From Oncomelania hupensis (lineage: Eukaryota > Mollusca > Gastropoda > Littorinimorpha > Pomatiopsidae): a stretch of DNA of 64,000 bases. Below the pieces are notes generated by a model. The model had not been told where the DNA came from. It saw only the letters and a program-made list of their open reading frames with translations, and made no database searches. Location of the stretch: the NCBI GenBank assembly GCA_036898135.1, contig CM072526.1, forward strand, positions 9,499,226-9,563,225, given 5' to 3'. Of the stretch, positions 1 to 11,191 are shown piece after piece; position 1 is the stretch's first letter, and each line of letters opens with the position of its first letter. Position numbers and translations under genes: made by a program.

Positions 1-551
1 GCGATCGACACAAAGAGCAAGCTCCATGAGTGCTCGTAGGCTGATTGAGAAGCAGGTTGTGGGTCAGAGAGATGAGAAAAGCGAACATGCAAGAACATGA
101 GAAACGAAGGTTGGAGACATCTAGCAGAGCAGGTGCCAGAAGAGTGTGAGGCTGTATGAACAGCACCAAACAGACTGGAGTGTGGGTTTCAGAGAGGTGA
201 TTGAACAAGGATCCCAGCATGGCGTCAGGTGGTTGATCAGGATTTCGGGCTGAGAATGACGTGTCAGGTGCTGTTTGAAACGGTGAGAGAGACGGAGTTG
301 CAGAGGGAGAGGAACGGCTGAGGAGAGAGAAAAAAACTTTTCAGTATTAGAAGCAACAGACAGAATGATGAGACATTTTTGATTCAAAACAAACAGATTT
401 TCAAAGGGTTAAGAGAACAAAGATTCCAAGAATCGAGGCAGATCATTAATTTTATTATTAAAACGTATCAACTTATTTGAGTAAATTACGTCGGCAAATA
501 TAAGACTTTTTTTTTCGAAATGCTGTACGAAAAACTCCAGAGGGAAGACTC
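1..551. other. no recognisable gene
   Basis: The first 550 bases are purine-rich at the left and AT-rich at the right. I see no domain-bearing reading frame, RNA gene or clear repeat. The short frames here have no recognisable motif and are probably chance. Confidence 0.6.
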
Positions 552-1328
552 TCAGGAATGGTTGAAGAAGCGCCCCGCTAAAAACTCTTTTTGCTCAAGC
601 GGAACTTGACACCCATCAGTTTCCTCACTGAACAAAGATGTCTTGGCGCCACGGACAAGGCGTGCGACCCGCTTACGGTGGTTGGAGAAAATCTCGCGGT
701 GGACAGTCAGCCCCGATTTCCTCCACACACGCTCTGCTCGGCGCCGTTCGCGTTTGGTCTGTATGACTTCGGCTGTCATCCATGGGACGGACTTCCTCTC
801 GGAGACACGACGCGTGACACAAGGGGCATGCCGGTCGAGAACCTGCGCCAGGCGCTGGTTGTAGGCGTCTGCTGTTTCGTCGCTCTCGGAAGCATGCGCG
901 GCAACGGCGTGGGAAACATCGGCCCGAAACGCGATGACATCCACTTTCCTCAAGTTCCGAGAACTGACGACGCGGCTTTTTTTGGGGGGAGGCCTGAGCA
1001 CCGAGAGTTCGAGCGACACGCAGTAGTGGTCCGAAATGTCGCGGTCATCTACAACGAGGTCCGACACTTTGTCCGGGTTGTTCGTGGCGACCCAGTCGAG
1101 GATGTGTTTGTGGCGATGGGTGGGGCTGCGAACGAGCTGCTCCAGACTGTGACACTCCATCGCGCTGAGCACTGCTCGCACATATGTGTCATCCGGACTG
1201 TCAAAATGTAGGTTAAAATCACCTAACAGGAACAAGTTATCACAGTGCGTAAACGACTCAATTAAAGTTGAAAATTCTTCTTGATCAGTTCTTATCATTG
1301 CAGTTTTATTTTTTAAAAGAAAAAACAA
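552..1328 (-). pseudogene. LINE endonuclease fragment (jockey/CR1/L2-like)
   Basis: The 258-residue frame holds the C-terminal part of an AP-endonuclease-like domain of a non-LTR retrotransposon. Seen directly: LLGDFNLHF near residue 35 (the GDFN metal-binding motif) and SDHYCV near residue 100 (the SDH active-site motif). A basic linker rich in R and K follows, as usually separates endonuclease from reverse transcriptase. The N-terminal catalytic glutamate region and the whole reverse transcriptase are missing, and the last roughly 25 residues do not fit the family, so the copy is truncated at both ends. In an intact element the domain nicks target DNA to prime reverse transcription. Clade assignment is uncertain. 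Confidence 0.75.
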
Positions 1329-1449
1329 TAGATATATACATAAAATAACGGTCTACTTCCAAACTTGTCATTCTTATTCAATTGTTTTGTCTTATTACAA
1401 GAACAAAGAGGGCAAGAAAGTGTCAGCAAGAAGTATGTATTGATGGTTC

Positions 1450-2112
1450 ATGTCAGATGTGGTGCGTCAAAGGGGCCTACCCCGTCACGTCAGATGTGGT
1501 GTGTCAAAGGAGTCTTTCCCGTCACGTCAGATGTGGTGTGACAAAGGAGTCTATCCCGTCACGTCAGATGTGGTGTGTCAAAGGAGTTTATCCCGTCACG
1601 CCAGATGTGGTGTGACAAAGGAGTCTATCCCGTCACGTCAGATGTGGTGTGTCAAAGGAGTTTATCCCGTCACGTCAGATGTGGTGTGTCAAAGGAGTTT
1701 ATCCCGTCACGTCAGATGTGGTGTGTCAAAGGAGTTTATCCCGTCACGTCAGATGTGGTGTGTCAAAGGAGTTTATCCCGTCACGTCAGATGTGGTGTGT
1801 CAAAGGAGTTTATCCCGTCACGTCAGATGTGGTGTGTCAAAGGAGTTTATCCCGTCACGTCAGATGTGGTGTGTCAAAGGAGTTTATCCCGTCACGTCAG
1901 ATGTGGTGTGTCAAAGGAGTCTATCCCGTCACGTCAGATGTGGTGTGTCAAAGGAGTTTATCCCGTCACGTCAGATGTGGTGTGTCAAAGGAGTTTATCC
2001 CGTCACGTCAGATGTGGTGTGTCAAAGGAGTTTATCCCGTCACGTCAGATGTGGTGTGTCAAAGGAGTCTATCCCGTCACGTCAGATGTGGTGTGTCAAA
2101 GGAGCATATCCC
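1450..2112. repeat. 37-bp minisatellite, about 18 copies
   Basis: Unit begins GTCACGTCAGATGTGGTGTG and is 37 bp. Copies are nearly identical, differing mainly at one C/T position (GAGTCTAT versus GAGTTTAT). Because 37 is not divisible by three, the array stays open in several frames and yields long repetitive translations that are not genes. Confidence 0.95.
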
Positions 2113-2547
2113 GATTTTGTTTTCTTTCCAACTCATTCGTGGTCTACCATTAATATCAAGCACATAACAAACAAGTCGGTAGGTCTTACTAAACATACTC
2201 TACAACTCTCATGCAGCTTAGTTATTTTTTTTTTAATTTATATGATTACACACTAATAAGTTTTAAATTCTCATATTTATCTGTTCTTACGTTAATCCGT
2301 TTTACTGCTTAATTGAAATATCTGCATTATGAAAATATGTCCATGTGTTTGAAGATCATTAATAATGTATAAATATTTTATGTGTGTGTAAAAGAAGAAT
2401 GAATGGACATGTTTAATTGACAGACAATGTAATTTCCATGCTTTTGGATTAATAAAGTAATATCTTATCTTATCTTATCTTATATCTGCTGGCGAAAGGA
2501 ATCCAAGACTGATCTCTTTGTGGATGATTCTTCCCTTCCTACTCCAC
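2113..2547. other. AT-rich stretch with a LINE/SINE-like tail
   Basis: No gene is seen. AATAAAG followed by a (TTATC)n run at about 2449-2483 looks like the 3' end of a short retroelement with a pentanucleotide tail. The rest is featureless AT-rich sequence. Confidence 0.45.
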
Positions 2548-2856
2548 ATAGAGACAGTGGAAGTATATAAACTAGGGTTGACAGCCATAGGAATGATAGG
2601 TAACTGTACTGTTGTTATGTCAACATAGAGACAGTGGAAGTATGTAAACTAGGGTTGACAGCCATAGGTATGATATGTAACTGTAATGTTGTTATGTCAA
2701 CATAGAGACAGTGGAAGTATGTAATCTATAGTTGACAGCCATAGGCATGATAGTTTACATGTACTGTTGTCATGTCAACATAGAGACAGTGGACGTATTG
2801 AAACTTTGGTTGACAGCCATATGTATGATAGTTAACTGTACTGTTGCTATATTAGT
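2548..2856. repeat. 77-bp tandem repeat, 4 copies
   Basis: Unit begins CATAGAGACAGTGGAAGTAT and ends GTTGTTATGTCAA, about 77 bp, repeated four times with roughly 10 percent divergence. Confidence 0.9.
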
Positions 2857-2974
2857 GTACACACTATTGATAATACTACCATCTACTTATTCCTCCTTCA
2901 CGTCAACAATGTATGTTCAATACTGCTAAGTTGATATTTAACATTAAACATGAGGAAGCATCTGCCTATTTAAA

Positions 2975-3262
2975 TACTATCCTATCCTAAACCATAACTC
3001 GAAATTCGTTGTGGCACCACAGATGATCGTTTAAGCAGCGTCCTCTCTTACTCTGTCATCAGCAGCCTTCATGGCTTCACTCACTGTCAAGCAGGTCCAT
3101 TCTTCAATTTTGTCTTCCCCCTCTTTTTTCTGTCTCACTCTTCTTCTGCCTCATTAAACCGTGCCTTGTATCATGGTCTTTGCAAGGCCTTATGTTCTGG
3201 CAATATTATCGGAGTTTCCGTTTCTTCACCACTGTGACCACGTCATCGTGTTATCGTATTTA
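2975..3262 (-). mobile_element. RTE-like LINE 3' end fragment
   Basis: The reverse strand matches the C-terminal coding end of the LINE seen at 23322-28751 and 51888-52448 (region of KLRWYGHVTRSSGLAKT and EWTGLTLSEA). It ends in the family's pentamer tail, read as CTATCCTATCC on the plus strand. Several indels show it is old. Family assignment to RTE-like is from the tail type and ORF end and is tentative. Confidence 0.7.
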
Positions 3263-3423
3263 CATGTATATATATTCTTTGTAAAACTAGCAATGAGTGA
3301 TGGACCAAATAACTAAAGACTGGCCCATTTCTGGAACTGATCTGTACAAAGTACTTCGTATCCGTATGGAACTCTTTTGGAGTGTCAATCATACGGTATC
3401 ATTATTGTCATCATTCTCTCTTT

Positions 3424-3424
<1 letters not shown>

Positions 3425-3522
<98 letters not shown>

Positions 3523-3529
3523 GTCTGGC

Positions 3530-3560
<31 letters not shown>

Positions 3561-3582
3561 TTCTCTCTCTCTCTACTGGCAT
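3425..3582. repeat. (CT)n microsatellite
   Basis: CT dinucleotide repeat interrupted by CTGT units. Translations rich in SL or RE are artefacts. Confidence 0.95.
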
Positions 3583-3991
3583 CCACTGCAAACTCAATGA
3601 CGGATGTTAATTGAACACTATAAGTACAGCTGTACAGTATTTGTTAGGTCTAGTTTAACTTCAAGCAGCAACTTGGCTTTAACATCCTTGTGGAGTTTAG
3701 TGTGTGTGCTTGTTTAATTAGTCAGTGCCATTGCTGTAGAACTGGTTCCCCAGCTGTGGAAAAGGCATCTGTATTCGTCGATAGCAAGGTTAGTCATGTT
3801 TGCCTGTTTGTTTGGAATGCGTGTTGGAGAAGTTTCTCTGCATGTCTCCCAGAGATAGGAACTCAAGGAATTAATAATCAATAACTAAGAAATGTTAACT
3901 TGAAGTGGAGGTGGGGGATATGTAGCAGGGAGCATGGATCCACCTTTGATGTTTCTGCCGTCAACATAGTTATCAATACTTTGTTGTTGTT

Positions 3992-4024
<33 letters not shown>

Positions 4025-4276
4025 ATTTACCGTGTGTGTGTTTTCATGTTTGTGCACGACTTTCTTACCTTCTTAGCTTGACAATGCATATCTTATCATG
4101 ACTAATTTGTTTATTCTTGGTGTAATTTTTTTTTTACTGCTCACGTTGTGGTGTTTGATGTTTTTCTATCAACACTGTTTATCCTTGTCAATATCTGGCT
4201 GTGTAAATGTGTGCCAGCATCTACAGCAAACGTTTAGTCTGGATTTGCGCTGTATAAATAGTTGTTGATGTTCTTC
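3583..4276. other. no gene; (TTG)n at about 3981-4023
   Basis: Mixed unique sequence without a recognisable coding region. A TTG trinucleotide run is the only clear feature. Confidence 0.6.
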
Positions 4277-4393
4277 TTGTTCCTTTTCTTCTTCTTCTTC
4301 TTCTTCTTCTTCTTCTTCTTCTTCTTCTTCTTCTTCTTCTTCTTCTTCTTCTTCTTCTTCTTCTCCTTCTTCTTTTCCTTCTTCTTCTTCTTC

Positions 4394-4459
<66 letters not shown>

Positions 4460-4460
4460 G
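4277..4460. repeat. (TTC)n then (TTA)n microsatellite
   Basis: A long TTC run switches at about 4396 to a TTA run. The poly-F/poly-I translation over this region is an artefact. Confidence 0.95.
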
Positions 4461-4542
4461 TAGTTGTTATTGTTTTGACCGATGTTGTATTTTTGGCCTA
4501 TCTTCGATATTTAGGGAAGCAATATTTTCCCTCTTGTAGGCC

Positions 4543-4600
4543 TATTTAGTTAGTTTGTCATTGCTTATAGAGTCCAGCCGACTGCAAAGAGCCCAGTCAG
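4543..4600. repeat. fragment of interspersed repeat also at 22.55 kb and 50.7 kb
   Basis: AGTTAGTTTGTCATTGCTTA followed by AGAGTCCAGC and GCAAAGAGCC is shared, with changes, with the left-arm copy near 22547 and its right-arm mirror near 50700. This is a dispersed short repeat, possibly a SINE-like head. Confidence 0.55.
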
Positions 4601-4682
4601 GACCACCCCTCTTGTATGGGATCTTGCAGGGTAGGTAATCATTGAAAACAAGTTGTTCACCCACTGGTGACAACTGAACAGT

Positions 4683-4685
<3 letters not shown>

Positions 4686-4759
<74 letters not shown>

Positions 4760-4811
4760 CAGAAAGAGACAGCGGAGACTGTGTGATTCAGAGGTCGAGA
4801 GAGAGACAGAC

Positions 4812-4881
<70 letters not shown>

Positions 4882-4882
4882 G
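4686..4882. repeat. (GA)n microsatellite in two blocks
   Basis: Two GA runs (about 4686-4756 and 4815-4870) separated by imperfect GA-rich sequence. Confidence 0.95.
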
Positions 4883-5399
4883 ACTATGTGTGATTCATAG
4901 GTCCTTAAAGGACAACTTCTACACTTGACTTTTACTTTTGCAATGGGTAAAGATGGTGAAAAAATGACGGTTCAACTCCGTTTCCTTACCTAGTTATTGA
5001 GCCCCAAACTCGCCATGTTTATCTGGGCTTTCAAAAGCAATTAGCAATGGATGTGTACCTCCTTGTTACAGACAAGGAGGGACACGTGACATGAAACTCG
5101 CCTTAAATGACGTCATTTTGCCAACATGGAAAAAGAACGCTTTCCTTTTCTAGGCATTGTTTCTAATAGTGCCAGTGATGAAGATGTCGACGTTTCTGAG
5201 GTTATGCAAACAATAGGCCTACAAGCTATCAACAAGACATGTATGCTTCGTACGCGGTTGAAGGTGATGCTGAAAACGTCAGACCTTGCTGATGATGACG
5301 GAGTGGATAATTCAAACTGCTGAGCCAAGGCATAGGCCGATAGGTCAGCGTATGAAATTGCATAATCCTCTCGGGAGCTCCTTTTGAAGGTAGCTTCCT
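4883..5399. other. unique stretch with a consensus CRE and a 65-codon frame
   Basis: A perfect TGACGTCA (cAMP-response-element palindrome) lies at 5108-5115, 10 bases before an ATG at 5126 that opens a 65-codon acidic frame (5126-5323, plus). It could be a decayed first exon, but no domain, splice donor or homologue is recognisable. Confidence 0.25.
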
Positions 5400-5612
5400 A
5401 TTTTTTATCCTATCCTATCCCGTATCTCGAAAGTTGTTGGGGCACAACCGATGATCGTTTTACCAGCGTACTCCATCTTTATCTGTTTCCAGAAACCCTG
5501 ATGGCTTCGCTCAGTGTCAAGCCAGTCCATTCTCGAACGTTGTCCTCCCACCTCTTTTTTTCTGTCTTCCTCTTCTTCTGCCTCCTTGCACTGTTCAATA
5601 TTCCCAAGGTGA
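5400..5612 (-). mobile_element. RTE-like LINE 3' end fragment
   Basis: The same LINE 3' terminus as at 2975-3262: ATCCTATCCTATCC tail followed by reverse-complement coding for the WTGLTLSEA region. It is strongly truncated. Confidence 0.65.
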
Positions 5613-5685
5613 CCCAACAGACCTCATTCAAAAATGAGGAGTTTTGGAAGAGTTTTCTGCGAAATGGTCACAAGGACTTCTTATG

Positions 5686-5832
5686 ACATTATTATTTAGC
5701 AATGTAGGCGTTTTCTATGTATGTGTTATTATGATATTATTATTTAGCGATGTAGGCATTTTCTATGTATGTGTTCTTATGATATTATTATTTAGCGATG
5801 TAGGCATTTTCAATGTATGTGTTCTCATTGTC
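5686..5832. repeat. 47-bp tandem repeat, 3 copies
   Basis: Unit containing ATTATTATTTAGCGATGTAG and TTTTCTATGTATGTGTT, three copies, running straight into the 50-bp array. Confidence 0.85.
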
Positions 5833-6372
5833 TATGTGGCAGGCTTTACCATTTAGCATTAGGGTGACAACAGAGCATTGTCTATGTGGCAGGCTTTACC
5901 ATTTAGCATTAGGGTGACAACAGAGCAATGTCCATGTGGCAGGCTTTACCATTTAGCATTAGGGTGACAACAGAGCAATGTCTATGTGGCAGGCTTTACC
6001 ATTTAGCATTAGGGTGACAACAGAGCATTGTCTATGTGGCGGGCTTTACCATTTAGCATTAGGGTGACAACAGGGCATTGTCTATGTGGCAGGCTTTACC
6101 ATTTAGCATTAGGGTGACAACAGAGCATTGTCTATGTGGCAGGCTTTACCATTTAGCATGCATTAGAGTGACAACAGAGCAATGTCTATGTGGCAGGCTT
6201 TACCATTTAGCATTAGGGTGACAACAGAGCAATGTCTATGTGGCAGGCTTTACCATTTAGCATTAGGGTGAATACAGAGCATTGTCTATGTGGTAGGTTT
6301 TACCATTTAGCATTAGGGTGACAACAGAGCATTGTCTATGTGGCAGGCTTTACCATATAGCATTAGGGTGAA
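5825..6372. repeat. 50-bp minisatellite, about 11 copies
   Basis: Unit GCATTGTCTATGTGGCAGGC followed by TTTACCATTTAGCATTAGGG and TGACAACAGA. One copy carries a small CATG insertion near 6160. Confidence 0.95.
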
Positions 6373-6394
6373 ACAGTGGTGCAGTGGTCTGGAC

Positions 6395-6577
6395 ACACGC
6401 TACCAATGTTTCATGTTAAGCAACGTCAGGCGGGGGTAGTACTGGGATGTTTCATGTTAAGCAACGTCAGGCTGGGGTAGTACTGGGATGTTTTATTTTA
6501 AGCAACGTCAGTCGGGGGTAGTACTTGGATGTTTCATGTTAAGCAACCTCAGGCGGGGGTAGTACTGGGATGTTTTA
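6395..6577. repeat. 41-bp minisatellite, left portion (interrupted by gypsy)
   Basis: Unit of about 41 bp beginning GTTTCATGTTAAGCAACGTC. About four copies precede the LTR at 6578; the array resumes at 11192. Confidence 0.9.
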
Positions 6578-7211
6578 TGTTACACTCGTTTGATGGTGGT
6601 GTTTTTATCAGTAGTGGATTCAGCCCCAATGCTGAAGTACTGAGGAGTGTAGCTCAGATTCGTTTATCCACGCAACCCGTTCAAACAGCATACAAGTCAC
6701 AAAGTCGACGTATGAAGTTTTCCACTTTTATTCAGCACACATCAACAACTGCATACAATCGCTCAATCGCTTTTCCACTCTCAAATTTTACTTTCCAACT
6801 CACTATCAACAACTATCAACCCTTTTTAAACAGTGTGGCGCTTATATAGTCTCTACATACTCGGGAACAAACGAGAATAATCCTACATAAAACACCACAA
6901 CCAATCAAAATTAATTTCATCATCACGTGACTCGCGTCACACAACCTCATTTGGAATGGAAGCTTCCATGGTAACCAACAGAACAATCCATAGGCTTCGA
7001 TCGATAGTAAACAACCTATTCTCGAAAATTCTCAAATAATATCAAGAACAAAAAACATCAACGTTACACAAAGCTTCTTCTAATAACAACGCAAAATCGA
7101 ATCAAAGATAATTACACTCTATTACCGCATGCGTTGCAAAATAAAACGAACACGTCACGCAAGCCTACCATCGTGCGTGTTTCACACCGCCGCGCAAGTC
7201 TCAACGTAACA
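6578..7211 (-). repeat. gypsy copy 1 3' LTR
   Basis: 634-bp LTR, the 3' LTR in element orientation. The G-run at 7215-7220 (minus strand) just outside it is the polypurine tract. It differs from its partner by only scattered substitutions and small indels, so the insertion is fairly young. Confidence 0.92.
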
Positions 7212-7343
7212 TAACCCCCCACTCAAGAAGAAATTTACTTAATTTCTTTCATTAACGTTGAGACGCAATGAACAAAGTCCAAAATTAAAACTTATTTTAT
7301 TTTCTCTGGATACTGTCAATGATCTCAGTTCATACACACAAAG

Positions 7344-8416
7344 TCAATGTTCTTTCATCCGCAAGGAAACGACGCCCTCGTCAGTTGCGGTTGTCATCGG
7401 CCCAGGGTCAAAGACGATGATCTCGTGGGCTTTCCTGGATTCAGTGCATCCTCCGTTGTCTCTTTCTTTCATCGAATGTCCGATGAAGTCGACGTTGTCG
7501 GTTCCCAGAATGCACTTACTGGGTCTCACAGTCAGGTTAGCTTCTGCCAGACGGTGAAATAGCTCCCTCAAGGTCTGCAGATGCTCTTCCCAGGTGTGGG
7601 TGTGGACTAGCAGGTCGTCTCAGTAACACATGACGTTGTCCATCCCTTTGAGCATCTTCCTCATTCTTCTTTTCAGGGTAGCTCCGCTGTTGACCATGCC
7701 AAAGGGCATCCTTAGGCACTCGTACGTCCCATCAGGAGTTATGAAAGCAGTCTTTGGTATGTCCTGTTGACGCACGGGGACTTGCCAATAACCCTTGCTG
7801 AGGTCAATCTTTGAGAAGATTTTACTCCCCAATAATTGGCGGAAGAGGTCTGCTGCTGTAGGCATCGGCTCAGGGTCGAAGACGGTGATCTTATTAACCT
7901 TCCTGTAGTCGATGCATACTCTGTTGCTCCCGTCCTTCTTCTTCACGACCACGACAGGGGACGCGTAGGGGGAACTGGACTCCCTGATGATGCCCATCTT
8001 CAGCATTTCATCGATGTCTTCCTTCAAGGATTCACGGGCTTTGAAAGGGATCGGGAAGGGTTTTGATCGAACGGGAATATTTGAAGTGAGGTGGACTTCA
8101 TGTTCGACCAAAGTCGTAGAGCCTGGGACATCGCTGAAGTTACGGGGAAACTCGCCCATAGGGTCCTTGAGCTCCATCTTCTGACCTTCCGTCAAGCTTG
8201 GTCCTAGCTTAACGTCATCGATGCCTTCTTTGCTATGGAAGTCTCCCAGTTCCAACAGTTCCTCGCTGTCTGTACAGTCTCCAACGGCCTTTCCACGTAC
8301 AGCTTAAGGAGGTTGGCGTGGTATATCTTGGAGTGCTGGCCGACCTTCACCTTGTAGTCGTTGATCCCCACCACGAAGGTCTCCATCGGGAAATGGCAAT
8401 GGATCCTCCTCCGCAA
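7344..8416 (-). pseudogene. gypsy copy 1 integrase C-terminus plus reverse transcriptase, broken
   Basis: Reading on the minus strand: the integrase C-terminal segment (NDYKVKVGQ, IYHANLLKLYVER) runs into reverse transcriptase motifs (KVNKITVFDPEPMPTAADLF, FSKIDLSKGYWQVPV, AFITPDGTYECLRMPFGMV). The catalytic YWDD box is interrupted: the tryptophan codon is TGA at about 7620. After the stop the frame continues to VRPSKCILGTDNVDFIGHS, then diverges into a short tail ending LRMKEH instead of connection and RNase H domains. The same tail occurs in copy 3. Several frame changes exist; not functional. Confidence 0.85.
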
Positions 8417-10370
8417 CTTCGACGCGTTGGGTCGAGGCAGGACTCCACTCTGGATCGGGGTCGTCGGGTCGTCTCGCGCCGTCGATGTTCACGATCATCA
8501 AATCATACAGCGGCTTCTTCAGGCAAACCGCTTCTACTTCGCCTATGTAGAAAGGGGTGTTGACATGAATCTTTGGAACTGGCGCTTTCACACATTTGCT
8601 GTCGGCCATGAGTGTCCATTTAGAATCGCCAGTGAATTGTTCTATAGCGATTAGGTCTTCTCTGACGATGACCCCACTGCAGCCAGAGTTTCTTAAGACA
8701 GTCACTTCATGATTTCCGACGCGTCCCTTGGAAACAGGCATGTTCTGGACGGTCATCGCTGCGCTAGCGACGACGGGGATGGATTTCCCGTTGGCAAGGA
8801 GAAGCTGGCCGTCGGTTATGCACTCTTGCACGTCCGCATGAGTAGCCGTGCGCTCGGTCTCACTCGGAAGAATGACGCTCCCACCGCACACTTGATGGTC
8901 AGATCTACTGTTTTGCCGTTGATTGGAGAAACGTCTCTGTCGGTTGCCCACCGCTGCATTGTCCGTACTGCCCCGCTGTCCGCTACTTTTGTTTTGAGGA
9001 CAGTTAGCCGCTCTGTGGTCTGTAGCGTTGCAGGTGAAACAGCCTCTTGAATGCCCTTCCCTGGGAGGAGGCGTGGAGTCCGTCTGTCTCTGGTTCGTCT
9101 GGCTCCCCTGGATCTGGTTCACGTGGTTTCCAGTCTTCTGAAAATGTTTCGTCGCGCTGGGTGGCCCCAGGGTCTTCCCATGAGCGATGAGATATCTTTC
9201 AGCAGCCTCAGTCACATCTTTAAGCGTCTGCAGCTTTTGTTCTTCTAAGTGGGTCGCTAGGTCCTTGTGACAGGCATTGAGAAATTGTTCCTTCACGATC
9301 AGGTCATGGAGACTGTCGTAAGACTTCCTTTCGCCTGATAACTCCACCCACTTGTGTAGATATGACGACAGGCGCTCCACAAACTGCTTTGGCATCTCGT
9401 CTGACTTAGGCCGGCATTCACGGAAGCGTTAACGGTAGCCCTTCTCTGTAAAGTTGTAGCACTGCAATAGGGCCTCTTTCAAGACGTCGTAGTTTTTGGC
9501 GTCATCGTTCGACAGTCTGGTGTAAACTTCGAGCGCTTGCCTTGTCAGAAGTGCACTTAGTCGAATCGCCCAGTCTCGAGGTTGCCAGTTGGAGCTTTCG
9601 GCAAACCTCTCGAATCTCGCCAGATAACTGTCGATCTGGTCCTTCCCGTCGACGTACGCTGGCAATTTTGGAGCCATGTGTTCGCTGATGGCTTGTGGCG
9701 CATGCTGATTGTTTTGGATACGCGCCAACTCTAGCTGGTACTGACGCTCAGCCTCTAATTGTCTCTCGTCCATCTCGTCACGCCGAAGCTGGTCCTCTCT
9801 TTCTTCTCGGCGTCGCTGCTCCTCTTTTTTTTGCCGCTGCTGTTCGATTTCCAGACGCTTCCGTTCTAATTCTATTTCTTCTCGGCGACGCTGTTCTTCC
9901 TTTTCTAGACGCTTCTCTTCTAATTCTTTTTCTTCACGGCGACGCTGCTCTTCTAACTCTCGTTCTTGTATCCTCTCCTGGGATTTGACGTACTCCGTCA
10001 GCTGTTTGCCTTTCAGATTCAGTTCAACCCCTTTCTGCCAGAAGTCAGCCATCTTGATGCTTTTCTGGAAAGTTCTTTTTCTGGAAAGTTCTTGACTGTG
10101 CTGTACCTTTCTAAACTGTTCTAGAACAGCACGCTTTCTGCAGTAGCGCTGATGCTTGCCACTAGTCGCTTTCGCTGACGCAGGCCCCGCTGTCCTCGTC
10201 GTATGCGACGCAGCACCATGCTGGTGTTGATGTACACGCTCCTGTGCTGAAGTAGACGCGACGTCCGCTCGCCGCTCTCTGTAACACTGGCGATGTAGCT
10301 CCGAGACTGTCCCTCGACGTAGTCTTGCGGCAGCCACGTAGTCCCGATCTGTTGTTCGCTCACGAAGCAA
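8304..10370 (-). pseudogene. gypsy copy 1 gag-protease, broken
   Basis: Minus strand, two frames separated by a single in-frame TAA at 9429. The first part (9431-10370) has a long E/R/K-rich coiled coil and then a gag segment (APKLPAYVDGKDQIDSYLARF). The second (8304-9395) continues gag (FVERLSSYLHKWVELS), a CCHC zinc knuckle (CFTCNATDHRAANC, C-X2-C-X4-H-X4-C), and a retropepsin-like region. The expected protease DSG triad reads NSG here (codon AAC at 8688-8690), while the palindrome copies have DSG, so the catalytic aspartate is lost. The frame ends where the integrase deletion begins. Confidence 0.85.
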
Positions 10371-10535
10371 CTCTTCAGCGACTACACGCCCTTGCAGTCA
10401 ACCCGAAACTATCGGGGATGTAGTCCCAGTATGTTGGCCCCTCCCGACGCAACTTGTTGGCGGCTACCCTCGATGACTGCCTCTCGTAACGTTGACTCGC
10501 TTGTTGTAGCAGTTGAACCCTTGGCTATGGCGTGA

Positions 10536-10553
10536 ATCCCGGCTTGGCCCCCA
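10536..10553 (-). promoter_or_regulatory. gypsy copy 1 primer-binding site
   Basis: Three bases inside the 5' LTR, the minus strand reads TGGGGGCCAAGCCGGGAT, the typical form of a tRNA-complementary primer-binding site beginning TGG. The tRNA species was not determined. Confidence 0.7.
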
Positions 10554-10556
10554 AAA

Positions 10557-11191
10557 TGTTACACTCGTTTGATGGTGGTGTTTTTATCAGTAGTGGATTC
10601 AGCCCCAATGCTGAAGTACTGATGAGTGTAGCTCAGATTCGTTTATCCACGCAACCCGTTCAAACAGCATACAAGTCACAAAGTCGACGTATGAAGTTTT
10701 CCACTTTTATTCAGCACACATCAACAACTGCATACAATCGCTCAATCGCTTTTCCACTCTCAAATTTTACTTTCCAACTCACTATCAACAACTATCAACC
10801 CTTTTTAAACAGTGCGGCGCTTATATAGTCTCTACATACTCGGGAACAAACGAGAATAATCCTACATAAAACACCACAACCAATCAAAATTAATTTCATC
10901 ATCACGTGACTCGCGTCATACAACCTCATTTGGAATGGAAGCTTCCATGGTAACCAACAGAACAATCCATACGCTTCGATCGATAGTAAACAACCTATTC
11001 TCGAAAATTCTCAAATAATATCGAGCAACAAAAATCATCAACGTTACACAAAGCTTCTTCTAATAACAACGCAAAATCGAATAAAAGATAAATACACTCT
11101 ATTACCGCATGCGTTGCAAACTAAAACGAACACGTCACGCAAGCCTACCATCGTGCGTGTTTCACACCGCCGCGCAAGTCTCAACGTAACA
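10557..11191 (-). repeat. gypsy copy 1 5' LTR
   Basis: 635-bp LTR, 5' in element orientation, followed on the plus strand by the TTTTA target duplication. Confidence 0.92.

Larger units (their letters stand above)
6578..11191 (-). mobile_element. Ty3/gypsy retrotransposon, Gmr1-like order, internally deleted (copy 1)
   Basis: A two-LTR element on the minus strand. LTRs are 6578-7211 and 10557-11191, beginning TGTTACG and ending TGTAACA in element orientation, nearly identical to each other. The 5-bp target duplication TTTTA sits at 6573-6577 and 11192-11196, inside a 41-bp minisatellite, which dates the insertion after that array formed. A primer-binding-site-like sequence and a G-run polypurine tract are in place. 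The internal region is only 3.3 kb: gag, protease and partial reverse transcriptase remain, integrase is lost except its C-terminus, and RNase H is absent. Non-autonomous and coding-dead. Confidence 0.93.

Noticed and set aside
1450..2256. 268-codon and other long frames across the 37-bp array
   Set aside because: The unit length is not a multiple of three, so all frames cycle through the same peptide; no start context or domain. Artefact of a minisatellite.
3297..4893. SL-, RE-, poly-F and poly-I-rich frames
   Set aside because: They translate CT, GA, TTC and TTA microsatellites and have no independent coding evidence.
5126..5323. 65-codon acidic frame after a CRE site as a gene
   Set aside because: No recognised domain, homologue or splice signal; kept only as a remark in the description of that stretch.
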